Shown: piece after piece, positions 1 through 11,459 of the stretch | Numbering within the stretch: position 1 is the first letter of the stretch | How the letters are laid out: every line of letters begins with the position of its first letter | From: Ditylenchus dipsaci | Taxonomy: Eukaryota > Nematoda > Chromadorea > Rhabditida > Anguinidae | Length of the DNA stretch: 64,000 nucleotides | Assembly (NCBI GenBank): GCA_004194705.1 | Contig: SADC01001168.1 | Coordinates: 558,001 to 622,000 of the forward strand | Direction of reading: 5' to 3' | Position numbers and translations under genes: made by a program | The notes under the pieces: model-generated | What the model saw: only the letters and a program-made list of their open reading frames with translations | The model's database searches: none | What the model was told of the DNA's origin: nothing

Positions 1-850
1 TGGATTTGGTTTGATTCAGAGCATTTGGTCTACTTTTTTGTGGCTTTCTTGGTGAGAATTTATAATACTTGAATAACTAAAAGGGGTTTCGAGAATAGTA
101 AATGCAAATTTGCACTCACTTTGCAAACGCTCCGGTCCAATTAGAAAGAGCAGAATTGGGTTATTGACCTAATAAATATTCCAATGAACTACTACAGCCC
201 CTTCACCTTTGCTGCAGAAGTGATAATTAATTGTAGGTGTGTATGTGCTTTGCAGAAGCAGCACTAGCAAGAAATATTTGAAAGCAGCTTAGCCGGTAAT
301 TCGCTGCTGCTGACCAAGGAAGCCTGCCATTTTAATTAATTAGATAAATATGTTGAAAAGGAGCTAGCTTTACAAATAATTATTATCAACTTTCCCCTCC
401 CCCATCCTTATTTAGCACTATACAAACAGCTTTTGAATTAAAAATATTAGAGAAAGACACACAGACACACACTCCCAGCTATATTTTGTCTCAATTAAAC
501 AAACAAAGGAATGCTTCAGTATTGTTATTTTGCCTTAATAGAATTCTCTTTTTTGCGACTAGCGTTTGGCTGCCGATTGGCAAATTCTTGGAGGAGACTG
601 ACCAATTTACTAAGCTTTAACTAATTTCTAAAAGCAAATGCCAATTTTTTCGACTAAGGATTATAATTACTGCAACGAACAACTGATGCATTCGAGGTTC
701 ATGAAGTTGGTCAGAAAAATGCCTGTGACTTGCATCATAGCACAGCAGCAAGCATGAAAGCGAAAAAATTCAAAAATGGAAAACGAAATTCCCAAGTGAA
801 TTTTTTAAGCGAGGTGACAGACTAACTATTTCTGACTTTTAGGGTTAGGA
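1..850. other. no gene seen
   Basis: AT-rich unique-looking sequence. No open frame with codon-like structure, no tRNA and no clear terminal repeats were found on either strand. Confidence 0.5.
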
Positions 851-1050
851 ATGCTTTTGTGCCGTTGACTATATTTGAACCGAATTACCACCCACTCATT
901 ATGGCTCAAAATGTTGTCCATGAGATAACTGTATAATTTCGCGTGTAGTGTACATGATAAATTCTACAGTTATCTCATGGGTTCATATTTTGAACCGGAA
1001 TTAGTAGGTGGTCATTCTGACTCAAATATAGTGAACGAGGCAAAAACGCG
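851..1050. repeat. imperfect palindrome, MITE-like
   Basis: The left arm (about 851-936) is the imperfect reverse complement of the right arm (about 972-1050). The core pair is CATGAGATAACTGTA and TACAGTTATCTCATG around a loop of about 35 bp. Homology extends outward past GAACCGAATTACC and the CAAATATAGT motif. No clear target duplication was identified, so the superfamily is unknown. Confidence 0.7.
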
Positions 1051-2128
1051 CGTCACCCCTCACTCCATAAATAAAAAATTTATTTGGAGGCGTTTTATTT
1101 ATAAAAAATATTTTTCGACACTAATCATCTTTATATACAACTCTGCTTTTTTCAGAAAAGGATAGGATTTGAGTAAAAAAAAGTATCAACTTACTATATT
1201 GAGAATAAGGTAGTCAACTAAATTGAGGCAGTGGTAAAAATGAAAAATCAATTTTCTTGTGTCACAAGTTCACCCATTGACCATTCCTTTTGAGTTGGCA
1301 ACACACCTTTTTAACATCCAGTGCAAATTAGCAGCTCTTGGCAGGACTTGTGGGAGGAGAACAAGAAAGTTGGTCATTAAAACACTTAAGTGCCCCCTCA
1401 ATACTCTTTTGTAGTACAACAACCTTTGCTCTCAGCACTCCAATAGCAAATGTCTCTGATCATCATCCAAGAAAACAGCCACACACACACATTCTTACAT
1501 TATTATTTGTCTGCAAACAAATCCTGCCTTCTCCCAATTATTCCTTGCTCCAATATGTTCTGTTCGGCCCCGAATAGTCCAGTAATGTGGTCATAAAAAA
1601 GTTCGCCAACAGATTCAGACGAGCCACTGCTCATTTGCACCCCACATTTTTTTTGGGCTAGATTACAGAAGCAGCAAGACAAAAAATACGCACTCTGTTT
1701 TTAATGACAGCAGCACATAATAAAGTGGCGGCAAAAAACCATCAGGAGCATACAAAAACGCCGAAAATTAAACCAGACAGCACTAATTTTAGGCAACAAA
1801 AGCAGGTGAGGAGCTTAGGGCTGCCACTAGACCAATGAATATTTATATACTCACAAACACTTTATTCCAGTCGTATACAGACGGAGCAGGGTTATTTTTT
1901 GCGATACTCTGGACTTAATTCATATTTTGGGACTAACTGTACGATTGTTTTGTATAAGTGCACAGAGAATTAGTCAATCGGGATTTACTTAAATTAGAAT
2001 ACAAAAAAGAATTTTGAGTTGTCTAGGAAATAAATCCAAATTTCGGCTATCGAATTGCCATAGTAGTGTTCATTGCGGGTGTTTTTACAATTTTTCAAAA
2101 GCAAATGTGGAACATTATTCTAATACTA
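1051..2128. other. no gene seen
   Basis: Mixed AT-rich sequence. The 79-codon open frame at 1338-1577 has no recognisable domain and no good splice context. Nothing supportable was found. Confidence 0.4.
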
Positions 2129-2284
2129 CAGTCCACTCTCGATCAACCGGCACTCTTGGTAGACCGGCACTGTAAAAAAGCCTGATTTGGCTGGTCGACA
2201 AGGAAATGAGACAAAAATTACTCCACAAAAAAACCGGCACCCCAAGCTGGTCCCCAGGGGTGCCGGTTTATGGAGAGTGGACTC
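2129..2284. mobile_element. pogo/Tigger-like MITE (CCGGCAC type)
   Basis: Ends are inverted: CAGTCCACTCTCGATCAACC on the left and a GGAGAGTGGACT right end, next to TA on the left. The interior carries CCGGCAC boxes and the phrase CCCAAGCTGGTCCCCAGGGG, shared with copies at 16.3 and 19.9-20.1 kb. Terminal CAGT and TA flanks fit the pogo/Tigger branch of Tc1/mariner. It is too short to encode a transposase. Confidence 0.75.
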
Positions 2285-2756
2285 TAGAAATGAGTATCAC
2301 CCACAATGAGAACAAAATTGTCTCAAACGTCCCTAGCTCCAAATAGTATTTTATCTGCTTGGAGTAGAGGGCAGCTTATACGAGATGCATCCGAGATCAA
2401 TTTGTAGACCACTATTAGCCGACAATTAGGCTTTTTCGCACAGTCTGGGATGGAAAAACTTGGTCAAATATTGTTTTTAGGATAAAGCGCTCACACATTC
2501 GTACAATCCAGCTCATTTGGGCCTAAAAATTGTTTTGAAACGGGTTTAGAATAAATAAAAAATTTGCTTTAAAAATATTAACAGAGAGTACCTTTGTGAT
2601 TCATTTTTTGGAAATTTGTGACAAAAAGTTTTCCCACCTTTTAAAATGCTTTTTTCTACTTTCGATTGCTTTAAACAGTTTAAAAAACTGTTAAACACGG
2701 TTTTGAGCCAGAATTGTTTGAGACAGTCGATTCTATACGTAGAAATGTCTAGTAAT

Positions 2757-3210
2757 CAGTGTTTTAAATATCTAAAAGTTGGCACCGCCACCAAGGATAG
2801 TAATCGGCCCCGCACGGGCACCGATAATCAATTAGGCACGGGCGCCGCCCTAGCACCGGTGCTGACCGGTACTAGTGCGGTGCGAACCGGTCCTGCACCG
2901 AAAGCATTAAAACCCCAAATTTTTCACTCAAGACGTTTTTTAATATATCAAATACATTAAAATGATATAAGAATATTTATTTTTCGGAAATTTAGAAGGA
3001 CTCTCTTTTTCACAAGATCCTGTTCAGTGTTTTAATACCTAAAAGTCGGCACCGGAAACAGCACCAGGAATAGAGGTCGGCACCGCACCGGCACCGGTGC
3101 TAAATTTGGCACCAGAACCGCGCCGGTTTTTTATTTCAAATTTTAGTTCAAAATGAGCAGCGGTGCCACCGAAAAAATGACACCGGTGCTTTTAAAACAG
3201 TGCCAGTGAT
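2757..3210. repeat. GGCACCGGTGCC-rich repeat region
   Basis: GC-rich boxes of GGCACCGG/CCGGTGCC sit in an otherwise AT-rich setting. The motif CAGTGTTTTAA followed by AAAGT(T/C)GGCACCG occurs twice, near 2757 and 3026. Similar boxes recur at 13.4-13.6, 19.6-19.7 and 21.8 kb. It is probably a hAT-like non-autonomous family, but no 8-bp duplication was found here. Confidence 0.5.
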
Positions 3211-5236
3211 TACCGCGTCGTCTTTTTGAGTTACTTTCAATTATTGCCCTGTAATGGAAAGCTTGGGTAGCAAAATATTTTTTGCCGTACGCTGATGATG
3301 AGCACCCTAAGCATCTCCAATACGTTTCTGTATAATATTATCTGAACATTCTATTTAAAGAAAACTGGAATCAAAAAAACGAGACACCAGACAAAAATAA
3401 AGATGAGAAAGTGAGGATGTAGCAGCTAAAAAACGCGATCTGGCTGTCCTTGGAAAACAACATATTCCATTTCTCCTTTTTATTCGCTTTGGGAACGGCA
3501 ATCTCACCATCCAATCCTCGACCAGACTAAAATAAAAGCAGTAGAAATTATATAAGAGAAGGAATCATATTGGCAATCACAAGAGAGCAATAGTCACAGA
3601 CAAAACATAGGGGCAGCAACCAAAACAACAAAAAATATATTTATTCATTTGATCTTCCCTTGGTTGGGCGATGAAAAAAACTTGGCAATGGCTGAAAGCA
3701 GCAGCAAAAAAGATGGAGATTGGCGAAAGTCAGAAAATGGAAGTTAAATTGTGGTGGTGGGAAAAAGTTGGCAGCTAATAATAGCAAGTGGCGAATAATT
3801 ACGATGTAAAAAAGCTTTTGGATATTAGTTAAGATGCCTTCATTCATTTATTTTAAGTTGTCTGACCAAAGGTGAACACCTAATTCAGTGAGGGGGAAAC
3901 GCTAAAACCAATGGTTCAATGCATTAAACAGCTCGTTGAACAATGTAAAATACTGGAAATACTCTTATTAAGAAAACTAAGTTGATGAATCGACGGGCTC
4001 TCTCCTATAAGTGTAAGCTTTTGGACCTCCTAACGTTTTCTGCGATTTTCAGGAATAAGCAAGGTTTGGCAGCGCATGCCAGACCAGTGATGAGTAAGCA
4101 GGATATTTTTGCCCCGGCATACGTAAAAAAAATAGCCGATGTGCAACAAAAAAAGCCTTTTGCACCAAATAAAAATTCATTTAAAGCGACAAAACCATAT
4201 CTGTTGCAATGGACAAATGAATAAAAACGAAATAAAATTATTTTTCAAATTTATGAATAGGGTTGACGGCTCGACGTGCCGATAAACCGGAAAATTTCGG
4301 TTTTCGGGTTTCAGCTCGGTTCGGAGCGCCGAAAATTTCGCGGCCAGTCTACTCTTTTTATGAATACTGTCGAGTGATTTTTTCATGAATATTTATTGAG
4401 CTAAACAACCTACCGGCCAGAAATATTTCTTAAATAGTCCAAAAGCAGCCAAAAAATACATTGGAACTTCCAATTTAGAAGGGTAAAACTAGCAGCAAAA
4501 ACTTTAGGCGTACAAAAATAGTGGTAGGCTACTTAGCAAGGGCAAAAGGGCGGACCGTTTGTCTCGATGTGCCCCCTCCTCCCATGATAGTGCACACTTC
4601 AACACCTCCTCCCCCTCCACTACCGCTACTGCATTCCTGCATTAAACTGCGTTCTTTATCTCCCACCTATCTCACACACCCCTAAACAAAAATGTGCTCA
4701 ATCATTCCATGCGCTCCTCCTCGGCCCACTGTCATTAATTCGGCTGCTGGAGGGGGAGGGGTTGTTCGCCCCATTCATATTCAAATTATGATCCGCCTAT
4801 CCAACAACATAGACAATTCATGCAGGTATGTTGATGAGCAGCAGTTCAACCCTAATAATACTGCTGCTAAGTAGGTGGTGGATTAAATCGTACGGAAGCT
4901 CAAGTGTACTACCACTATCATGCTACTTCCAACAGGAAATAATGCAAATGAAGTTTTCGGATAACATGTTTATGTGAAACAACAATCAACTGGAACAATA
5001 GTGTGAGAAAAACAAGATCTTCTACTAATTTTACAATTTTATGCGGAGCAGATAACAGCTAAGCCGGACTCGCTCTTGAAAAGTTTCAGAAGTGTTATTG
5101 AGGTAAAGAAGGAGTAGTGATTTTACGCCGGTATTCAAAAAAAATCAGAATTAATAGAAATTAGCTTGCTTTTCTAATAGAAGCCACGGAGTCTCTATAT
5201 TTGGAAAAATATTCAGGGTCAATCCGGGTCGTAGCC
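3211..5236. other. no convincing gene; pyrimidine-rich patch
   Basis: Mostly AT-rich. A relatively GC- and pyrimidine-rich patch at about 4550-4680 precedes a short open frame, listed separately. The 80-codon frame at 3982-4224 matches no family I recognise. Confidence 0.4.
4692..4825 (+). other. weak candidate first coding exon
   Basis: An ATG in acceptable context (ACAAAAATG) opens a frame that reaches a strong 5' splice site, GCAG then GTATGTTG, at 4826. Composition is richer in G+C than the flanks. No domain is recognisable, and no partner exon in matching phase was found. It may be chance. Confidence 0.15.
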
Positions 5237-5452
5237 TTTAGGCCCTTTTTTTCCACTTTTTGGCGTTCTGCCCTATGTTATATTTTAGCCACCTAGGCTT
5301 TATTTTAAAGCCATTTTGTGTTTCTTAAGACATTTTTAGTCCCGGCTAACGTGCGCTGGCCTACCCTGAGCCTAAGCCTAAGTTAAAAAATAAGGCCTAA
5401 GTGGCTAAAATATAACATAGGGCAGAACGCCGAAAAGTGGAAAAAGGGCCTA
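5237..5452. repeat. inverted repeat with ~64-bp arms
   Basis: Left arm (about 5237-5300) and right arm (about 5389-5452) are near-perfect reverse complements. Both contain GGCTAAAATATAACATAGGG or its complement. The loop is about 90 bp and contains GAGCCTAAGCCTAAG. It may be the core of a larger fold-back element. Confidence 0.75.
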
Positions 5453-5848
5453 ACGCCTCTACGCCGGTCGATCCCTAATTTTTGGCTGCTTAGCAAAAAT
5501 TTAAAAAGTGCAATCGATATTTGGGAGTATATTTGGAGTGTATCGGAGTGTATTTGTGAAATATTTACTCTGCCCTGAGACACAGACCCTCAAAGTTGAG
5601 GGGGTCTTTTGTTAGAGAAGGGGCTTATATAAGAAGGAATCCGATAAGTTTGACACAAGACAAAAAAGGTGTTGGTCACATACACAAAAAAATTATATGC
5701 AGATCAATGAGGCGGGCGGTCTACCAGAAGACTACGAGCTCGAAACGCCTGGTAAATAAGTGCTCGATCATAAATAATCCGTCATAAATAAATATCATCT
5801 GCTTACAGCGTCTAGTAACCAGACTAAAACTAAACTGGGCGATTTAAA

Positions 5849-6080
5849 AATTACTGTATTTCCTTTAATAAGGCGGCCGGTCGCCTTATTTTTTGGATGC
5901 CCAAAAATTGGAAAAATTTGAGCTCGATCTCAAGATTTTTGGATGAAAATCTAAAATCCAAAAAGCGGCATCAGTAGAACTCGTGGAAGTTAAGAAAACG
6001 CAAAAAACGGCTTTGAAACATAATTATTCTGGGACGATATGTAGGTCCTCAAAGTCGAGGGACGCCTTAATTTTAACGCT
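5849..6080. mobile_element. CCGTATTTYC-family element, degenerate
   Basis: Starts with CTGTATTTCCTTTAATAAGG, then an internal GGCGGCCGGTCGCC palindrome and TTTTTGGATGCCCAAAAATTGG. It shares the later words 'AACTCGTGGAAGTTAAGAAAACGCAA' in part with copies near 41.9 and 44.8 kb. The right end has decayed. Confidence 0.55.
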
Positions 6081-7270
6081 CTGTACAAAACATTTCCTTA
6101 CATTTTGGTTCTCATCCAGAAAAACGTCTCAATTACATTTATTCTATTTTCCAGCCACCATTCGTTATCAAAAACAGCTGATTCATAGCGAGCAAGAAAT
6201 AGTGGAAAAAAAACATAGGACCACTCTTAAAAAGTATCGATAACAATTTGGTGGCAAACAAGACTAAAATCCTTTTTTAATTTATGTAAAGTTACTTACG
6301 AATATTTTGAAGCCAAAACAAGAATTAGAGACCATGTTAGGATACTTGTGTACCAACTTTGCAAATGAACAAAATAAAAGGAAATGGTGTAGCAAATTGT
6401 GCTCACTAAACTATATTAACTTGCGGTCTGCTTTGTCTATCCAGACTTGTCCACAAACACTGTTTACAATCACGAAATATTAGGATTCGGTCTCCTTTCC
6501 GCAGCTAAACAAATTCTGAAATTTTACAGATGTATTAGTTATAGAGATGATGTACAACAACCACCACACATTCTTTGTCTTTACACAATGCTCAAACATG
6601 TTGTTGATGGGGGGGGGGGGTGTAGACATGTAAACTATAGCTATAGTCATAGTCTCGTAATTTCAAATAGTTTACTGTAATCATAAGCTCAGCATTTGCT
6701 GTACAAATGTTTTTGCACTTTTATAAAGAATAGGAATGCGCGTGCCAAACTACAAAAAAGGAAGTGGAAGAAAAACAAGTCGGTTAGCATAAACACATGA
6801 CGTGAAGCATACTTGCTAGTTAAAAAGTTGCTAGTTACTTGCTAGATACAATACTTGCTAGTTGCTAGTCGATATTCTAAATAAAATTGGACAACTAAGT
6901 TTCGCTCTGTACCGAATCTTGAAATTAAGCGGAAGTACTAGTACCCTACTCTCCCTGACGGTCACCGATAATATGAACAAAATTCCAGACAAATTTTTCC
7001 AGTTTTTTATTTCATCCAAGAGGGTTCAAGAAAAATGAAGTCTCAAGCATAATACACAATAATGAAAACAACTGCCAGAATTTGTTGAGAACATAAAAAC
7101 AGACTATTTAAAAGGCGGATGTTGTTGTTGTAAATTGAACTTTTAGCTGATAATTACGAAAATGTCCTAAATTTGTGGTCGAAAACATGAAAAATTGTTT
7201 AAAAAATATAAAGAATGAAAAAAAGCGGGTAAAATAATTTACCTCTATTTAAGGTTCGATAACTAAAATT
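6081..7270. other. no gene; short tandem repeat near 6820
   Basis: No supportable gene. A G-run lies near 6609, and a short cluster of CTTGCTAGTT repeats lies at about 6811-6870. Confidence 0.4.
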
Positions 7271-7691
7271 ACACTCCATTCTCGGTCTGAAGACCCTCAA
7301 GGGACCAGCCAAGCCACCAGGTCACTTTCTTACCTCCATTTTAAAAAAATTTGCTAGATCTGTTTTGACAGTCTGCTTCCAAACATCGCAAGGATTCTAA
7401 TTTCGCCGATCAATTGTTAGAAATCTAAAATTTTTTCCTCTAAAAAGCAAAAAATCGATTGAAAAACAGCGATTTTTCAAAAAGAACTGTCCTTAAACAG
7501 CGTTTTTGTTTTTTAGAGAAAAAATTTTAATTTCTGACAAACGATCGGTGAAATCGGAACCCTCACAGTTTTTCGGAACAGACTGAACCAGAGTAAAACA
7601 GAACTGGCGAAAATTTTCCAAATTTAAGGTAAAAAAGGTGTCGGACCCTAGGCGGGAACGAACTTCTGTCCTTAAACCAAGAGTGGACTGT
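7271..7691. mobile_element. pogo-like MITE, GTCGGACCCTAGG type
   Basis: Inverted ends ACACTCCATTCTCGGTCTGA and GAGTGGACTGTA enclose about 420 bp. The interior is partly palindromic, with GCCGATCAATTG and ACGATCGGTGAAATCGG. It carries the family signature TGTCGGACCCTAGGCGGGAA next to ACGAAC. The same signature occurs near 30.06, 32.4, 37.7, 39.2, 39.5, 56.2 and 61.7 kb. Confidence 0.7.
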
Positions 7692-8753
7692 AATAAGTGA
7701 AATTTAAAAAATAAATAAAAAGGCTTAAAGTAATGAAAAACAGAAAAACGCAGACACCTAAAAAGAACAACAGCAAAAGCAATAAAATAAGGAGAAGAAA
7801 GAGAGGTGAGTAAGATTTCAGGATGACTCTTCTTTGCCTATCGCCCCTCCTCCCATTTTAATTGAAAAGAGTAGTGGTAGCAGACAGACACACACAGTTG
7901 GCTGCAATGGACAAGCTAAGGAAAGCGATATGCACCAAAATGGGGATGGCCTCATCCATTTCCTTACTCATCCACAAAAGGTGGATACGGACAAAAGGAC
8001 TACTAACAAAATCAGTTGCTCCTCAACTTTCCTTCTTACAAAACTTTTCTTTATTTTCTCTTCCACTTCCAAAATTTGCTAAATGAGATGAAGAGAATAA
8101 AGAAAATGAAGAAGCATTGTCAGACAAAGAATATTTGACAAAATGAACCAAGAGAAATGTTTTGGTAAAGTTTCAACAGACGTATGCACAACATTTTTTA
8201 CGAACCGGATGTCGCAATGAAAATGACTGAAAAAAGGAATAACTGAAATAACTGTGGTAACTGCACTGTGATCGGATTCACTTGCGTTCAGTCACCCGTT
8301 TGAACCTGGACTACAATCTGTACTTTGAAAAAAGATTTGATTTTTCATAGGACCCCAAATATTTTTTAGTTTTGATCTTTTTTTTGCTTCAAAATAGCAA
8401 TGAAAACTGAATAAGATGACCTTTTTCCTCCAAAGTCAGTCAAAATGAGTTTTTCGTAAAAATGTTTTTTTATAGTTCTGAGATCGCAAACCTCTACCTA
8501 TTAAATAATGACAAAAACATAAAGTTTGAGCGTGGAAAAAAGTCTCGCCTACCATGAGCCTAAGGGTCTGTTAAAGTCCGAAAAATATGTCGGTCAAGAT
8601 ATTTATTTTGATTTAAAAGGCCTGGCTCTCCTGTATATTTTTCCACAACTGTTTTTTAGGGTTTTTCATCACTTTGCTTTTTTGGTTTTTGCTGTTTTTA
8701 TGAATTTTATATTTTTATTTTGAAAAATATAAAGTATGATGAGAGAAAGTATA
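7692..8753. other. no gene seen
   Basis: Two overlapping open frames of 74-82 codons at 7834-8086 lie in a slightly GC-richer block. They show no domain and no consistent splice sites. Confidence 0.4.
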
Positions 8754-9207
8754 CAGTCAAACTTCGATAACCGGCACTCCAATAACCCGGTAACCCAATA
8801 AGCCGGCACTTTTTGAAAATTCGGTCGCTCATTCGAGAAAATTGACAAAGTTCACTCCCAATAAGCCGGCACCTTAGGCTCAGACATATCTGTTAAAATG
8901 ACCCCCGATAAGCCAACACTGTTAATTTTAGCATTTTTTTCTATTGGCTATAAGTGTAAGTGTGCAGTAAAATAGTAAAATACCGCAGTCAATTCAGACT
9001 GCAGGAATTTCCCGCAGTTATTACTATTATTTTAGTGCACTAATTTGTTCAAAGTTTGAATATAGTGCAGCGAAGGTATTGTTATTTGTTAAAAATGTCT
9101 ATCTCAAGCTTTCATTCGAAAATTCAGTACCGCTGATTAATCCGGCACCCTCGATAACCCGGCACCTCTAAACGACCCAGAAATGCCGGGTTATCGAAGT
9201 TCGACTG
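8754..9207. mobile_element. pogo/Tigger-like MITE (CCGGCAC type)
   Basis: Left end CAGTCAAACTTCGATAACCG and right end GGTTATCGAAGTTCGACTG are inverted. TA flanks both ends. Sub-terminal AATAAGCCGGCACTT and GATTAATCCGGCACC boxes lie inside. It is 454 bp with no transposase frame. Confidence 0.8.
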
Positions 9208-10202
9208 TATATGAAAACGTTTGTAAACTGTCTCTACCCCTTTTTAACACACTACCTTTGCTTGAATAACTTAGCTATAGAGATGCTTTACTATTCGAAG
9301 TTTTGATATTTATTTAATTAGAGTGTGGCCAACCACCCACCCAGACCAGACAAAGGCAATTTGACGTTCCAAAACAAACTTTCAACGAAAACCTTCTTTT
9401 TATGCACCCGAAACTGGATGGCAATATTTAATCGAACATTAATCGACGACTAACAAATCATTCGCCCATCAAAACTTGGTGGGGGTGAAAGGGAAAGTAG
9501 AGGGCTTCAAGCAGTCCTACCTCTCCCCAGACTTTTTGCTTTTCTTTTTTTTCTTCTTCTCAAAAATAAAGAAAGAAATGACCTTGGAGCGGATGAAAAA
9601 GAGGGGAGAGAAAACCTGCAGGTAAAAGTAGTAGACAAAAAGAGCCGACGTTTGGCTGGACCACCAACAACTTGTCTTCCGCTCTCTTTAACTTATTTTA
9701 ATATGTATTTGAGAGTCCAGGTTTACTTGAATAAGGGGGTTTTACATTGTTGAGTTTGGAAGAAAAAGATTGCTTAAACATTGTACAACAACTATCTTTT
9801 TTAGATGAAATGCTTTTAGAAACTAAACACTTCAAAAAAATTCAAAAAAAATCTTTCTGACTCAATTGTTCACGATGCTAAAGTAAGAGGCATTTTGAAC
9901 ATCCCTTACTCGCACAAATTGTATCCTAAATATAATTCTTTACAAATATTATCTGTAACTTATCTACACCCAATCAATATTTCATGAGTCAGGGACGTGG
10001 GGCAGTCTTCCAGCCCTCGAAGGGACATATCCAAGCTAAAAAGTCTTATTTCAAAAGTTTGCATTCCCGAACATTAGTTGTTTATGTGAAGCTACAAGCT
10101 AAATTTGAGCGATTAAAAACACAAAAAAGTCGACGAATTGCTGTACAGGGTGTAACAATTTTTTTAAACATTTTTAAACACTGATAACTTTTTCTCTGGG
10201 GC
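9208..10202. other. no gene seen
   Basis: Unique-looking AT-rich DNA with a modestly GC-richer block at about 9325-9690. No open frame worth calling. Confidence 0.4.
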
Positions 10203-10441
10203 GTTTTTTTTCAAAATCTGTTTTGACAGATCGACTGATCTCGCTATGAACATTAGTTTGGTATATAATGTCAAAACACAATTTTTACTCACTCCCCCTG
10301 TGGTTTGGGCCTTGCCTATCAAGAGGCCACCACAGACCAAGACGAAAACCACAGGGGGAACGAGCGAAAATCGTGTTTTTCACATAAAAAAATTGCTATA
10401 ACGAGCTGAGTCGATCTGTCAAAACAGATTCAAAAAAGGCC
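10203..10441. repeat. palindrome centred near 10322
   Basis: ATCTGTTTTGACAGATCGAC on the left is matched by GTCGATCTGTCAAAACAGAT on the right. Inner arms carry CCCCCTGTGG and CCACAGGGGG. Homology covers about 110 bp per arm with mismatches. Confidence 0.75.
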
Positions 10442-10505
10442 TAGGGAAAAAGGATTGAGTTTACAACACCACACGCCCCCCCCCACGGGAATGGTCAGAT
10501 GGAGA

Positions 10506-10645
10506 TGTTTCGCCAAAAATTATTTTTTCCGCAAAAATTTTTGCCTTGGGGGACCAAGGTAGCCCAAAGTTTTCAGGAGCCTGAAATGTGACCTTGGTCT
10601 CCAAGGCAAAAATTTTTGCGGAAAAAATAATTTTTGGCGAAAATG
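10506..10645. repeat. palindrome centred near 10575
   Basis: CGCCAAAAATTATTTTTTCC with GCAAAAATTTTTGCCTTGG on the left is mirrored by CCAAGGCAAAAATTTTTGC and GGAAAAAATAATTTTTGGCG on the right. The arms are close to perfect. It directly follows the preceding palindrome, and both sit between C-rich CCCCCTGTGG-like words. Confidence 0.75.
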
Positions 10646-10745
10646 CTCAAAACATGATAGAAACGTTATAGAAAACTTTCAGGCTGTTATGAGAGAAAAT
10701 TGTTTTGACCAATTTTGTAAGTGCTTGGTCCCCCCTGTGGTTTAA

Positions 10746-10830
10746 GCTAAATCTGGGACAGAAATGAGGAAATCTGGGACAGAAAAAGTGAATCTGGGTC
10801 AAAAAAAAGTGAATCTGGGTCAAAAAAAGT
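10746..10830. repeat. short tandem repeat, ~20-bp unit
   Basis: Four imperfect units of AAATCTGGG(A/T)CAGAAA to GTGAATCTGGGTCAAAAAAA in direct orientation. Confidence 0.7.
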
Positions 10831-11223
10831 ATTGCCCTTTTCTTATCTAAATTCTTCTTGTCTTTTACATTATACTGGTTCCAATTCGAAATTGCCAGTT
10901 TAAAGCACCGGTATGCCTCTTTAAAAAGACATAAAATGCAAATTAAGGCGTGAATTTTGTAGAACCATCTGTGTTTTCACTCGCTTCGTGTTAAGTATGA
11001 TATAAATGACTTTATACTACTTTAAAAAGCTAGGCAGAAAACTTTCATCAGATCAAGTAGAACGCTTATAAAAATTTTTCAAAAGAAAAAGTAATTTCTG
11101 CCTTGCCTTCTTGTAAATCAAGAAATCATTCCACAATTCTTCTTTTACAAAACATACTTTTTCAAAAAAATTATTAGGGGTTTTTTCGAACAAAATACTT
11201 TGTCTCACTCTTATCTTTTACAG

Positions 11224-11405
11224 CTCAGAAAACAAAAAAATTGGAGGCGCTGAAGTTAATAACAAACAATATATTAATGCCATTAAATGGTGCTGTTATC
11301 TATTCACCGGGCGACCAGCCGGCGCCAGAGACTCCCTCGTGTACACCAGCCCTTATCACCTCCTACTTTTTTGCTGCTAATAAAGCTGTTCTAGTCGGCA
11401 ATCAA
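11224..11405 (+). other. candidate internal exon
   Basis: A strong pyrimidine tract and acceptor (CTTATCTTTTACAG) lead into an open 60-codon stretch that ends at CAA then GTGAGG, a good 5' splice site. The stretch is phase 1 at its start and phase 0 at its end. It is clearly richer in G+C than its surroundings and contains IYSPGDQPAPETPSCTP. I recognise no family. Partner exons were not found, so this may be a chance splice-like island or an exon of a gene with very long introns. Confidence 0.3.
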
Positions 11406-11459
11406 GTGAGGGTCTTAGCAGGGGGTTTACCACTACTACAAATGGAAACATAATTTGTT

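Noticed and set aside
3982..4224. Possible zinc-finger exon (NKQGLAAHAR)
   Set aside because: Only a partial C2H2-like helix and no paired cysteines in frame.
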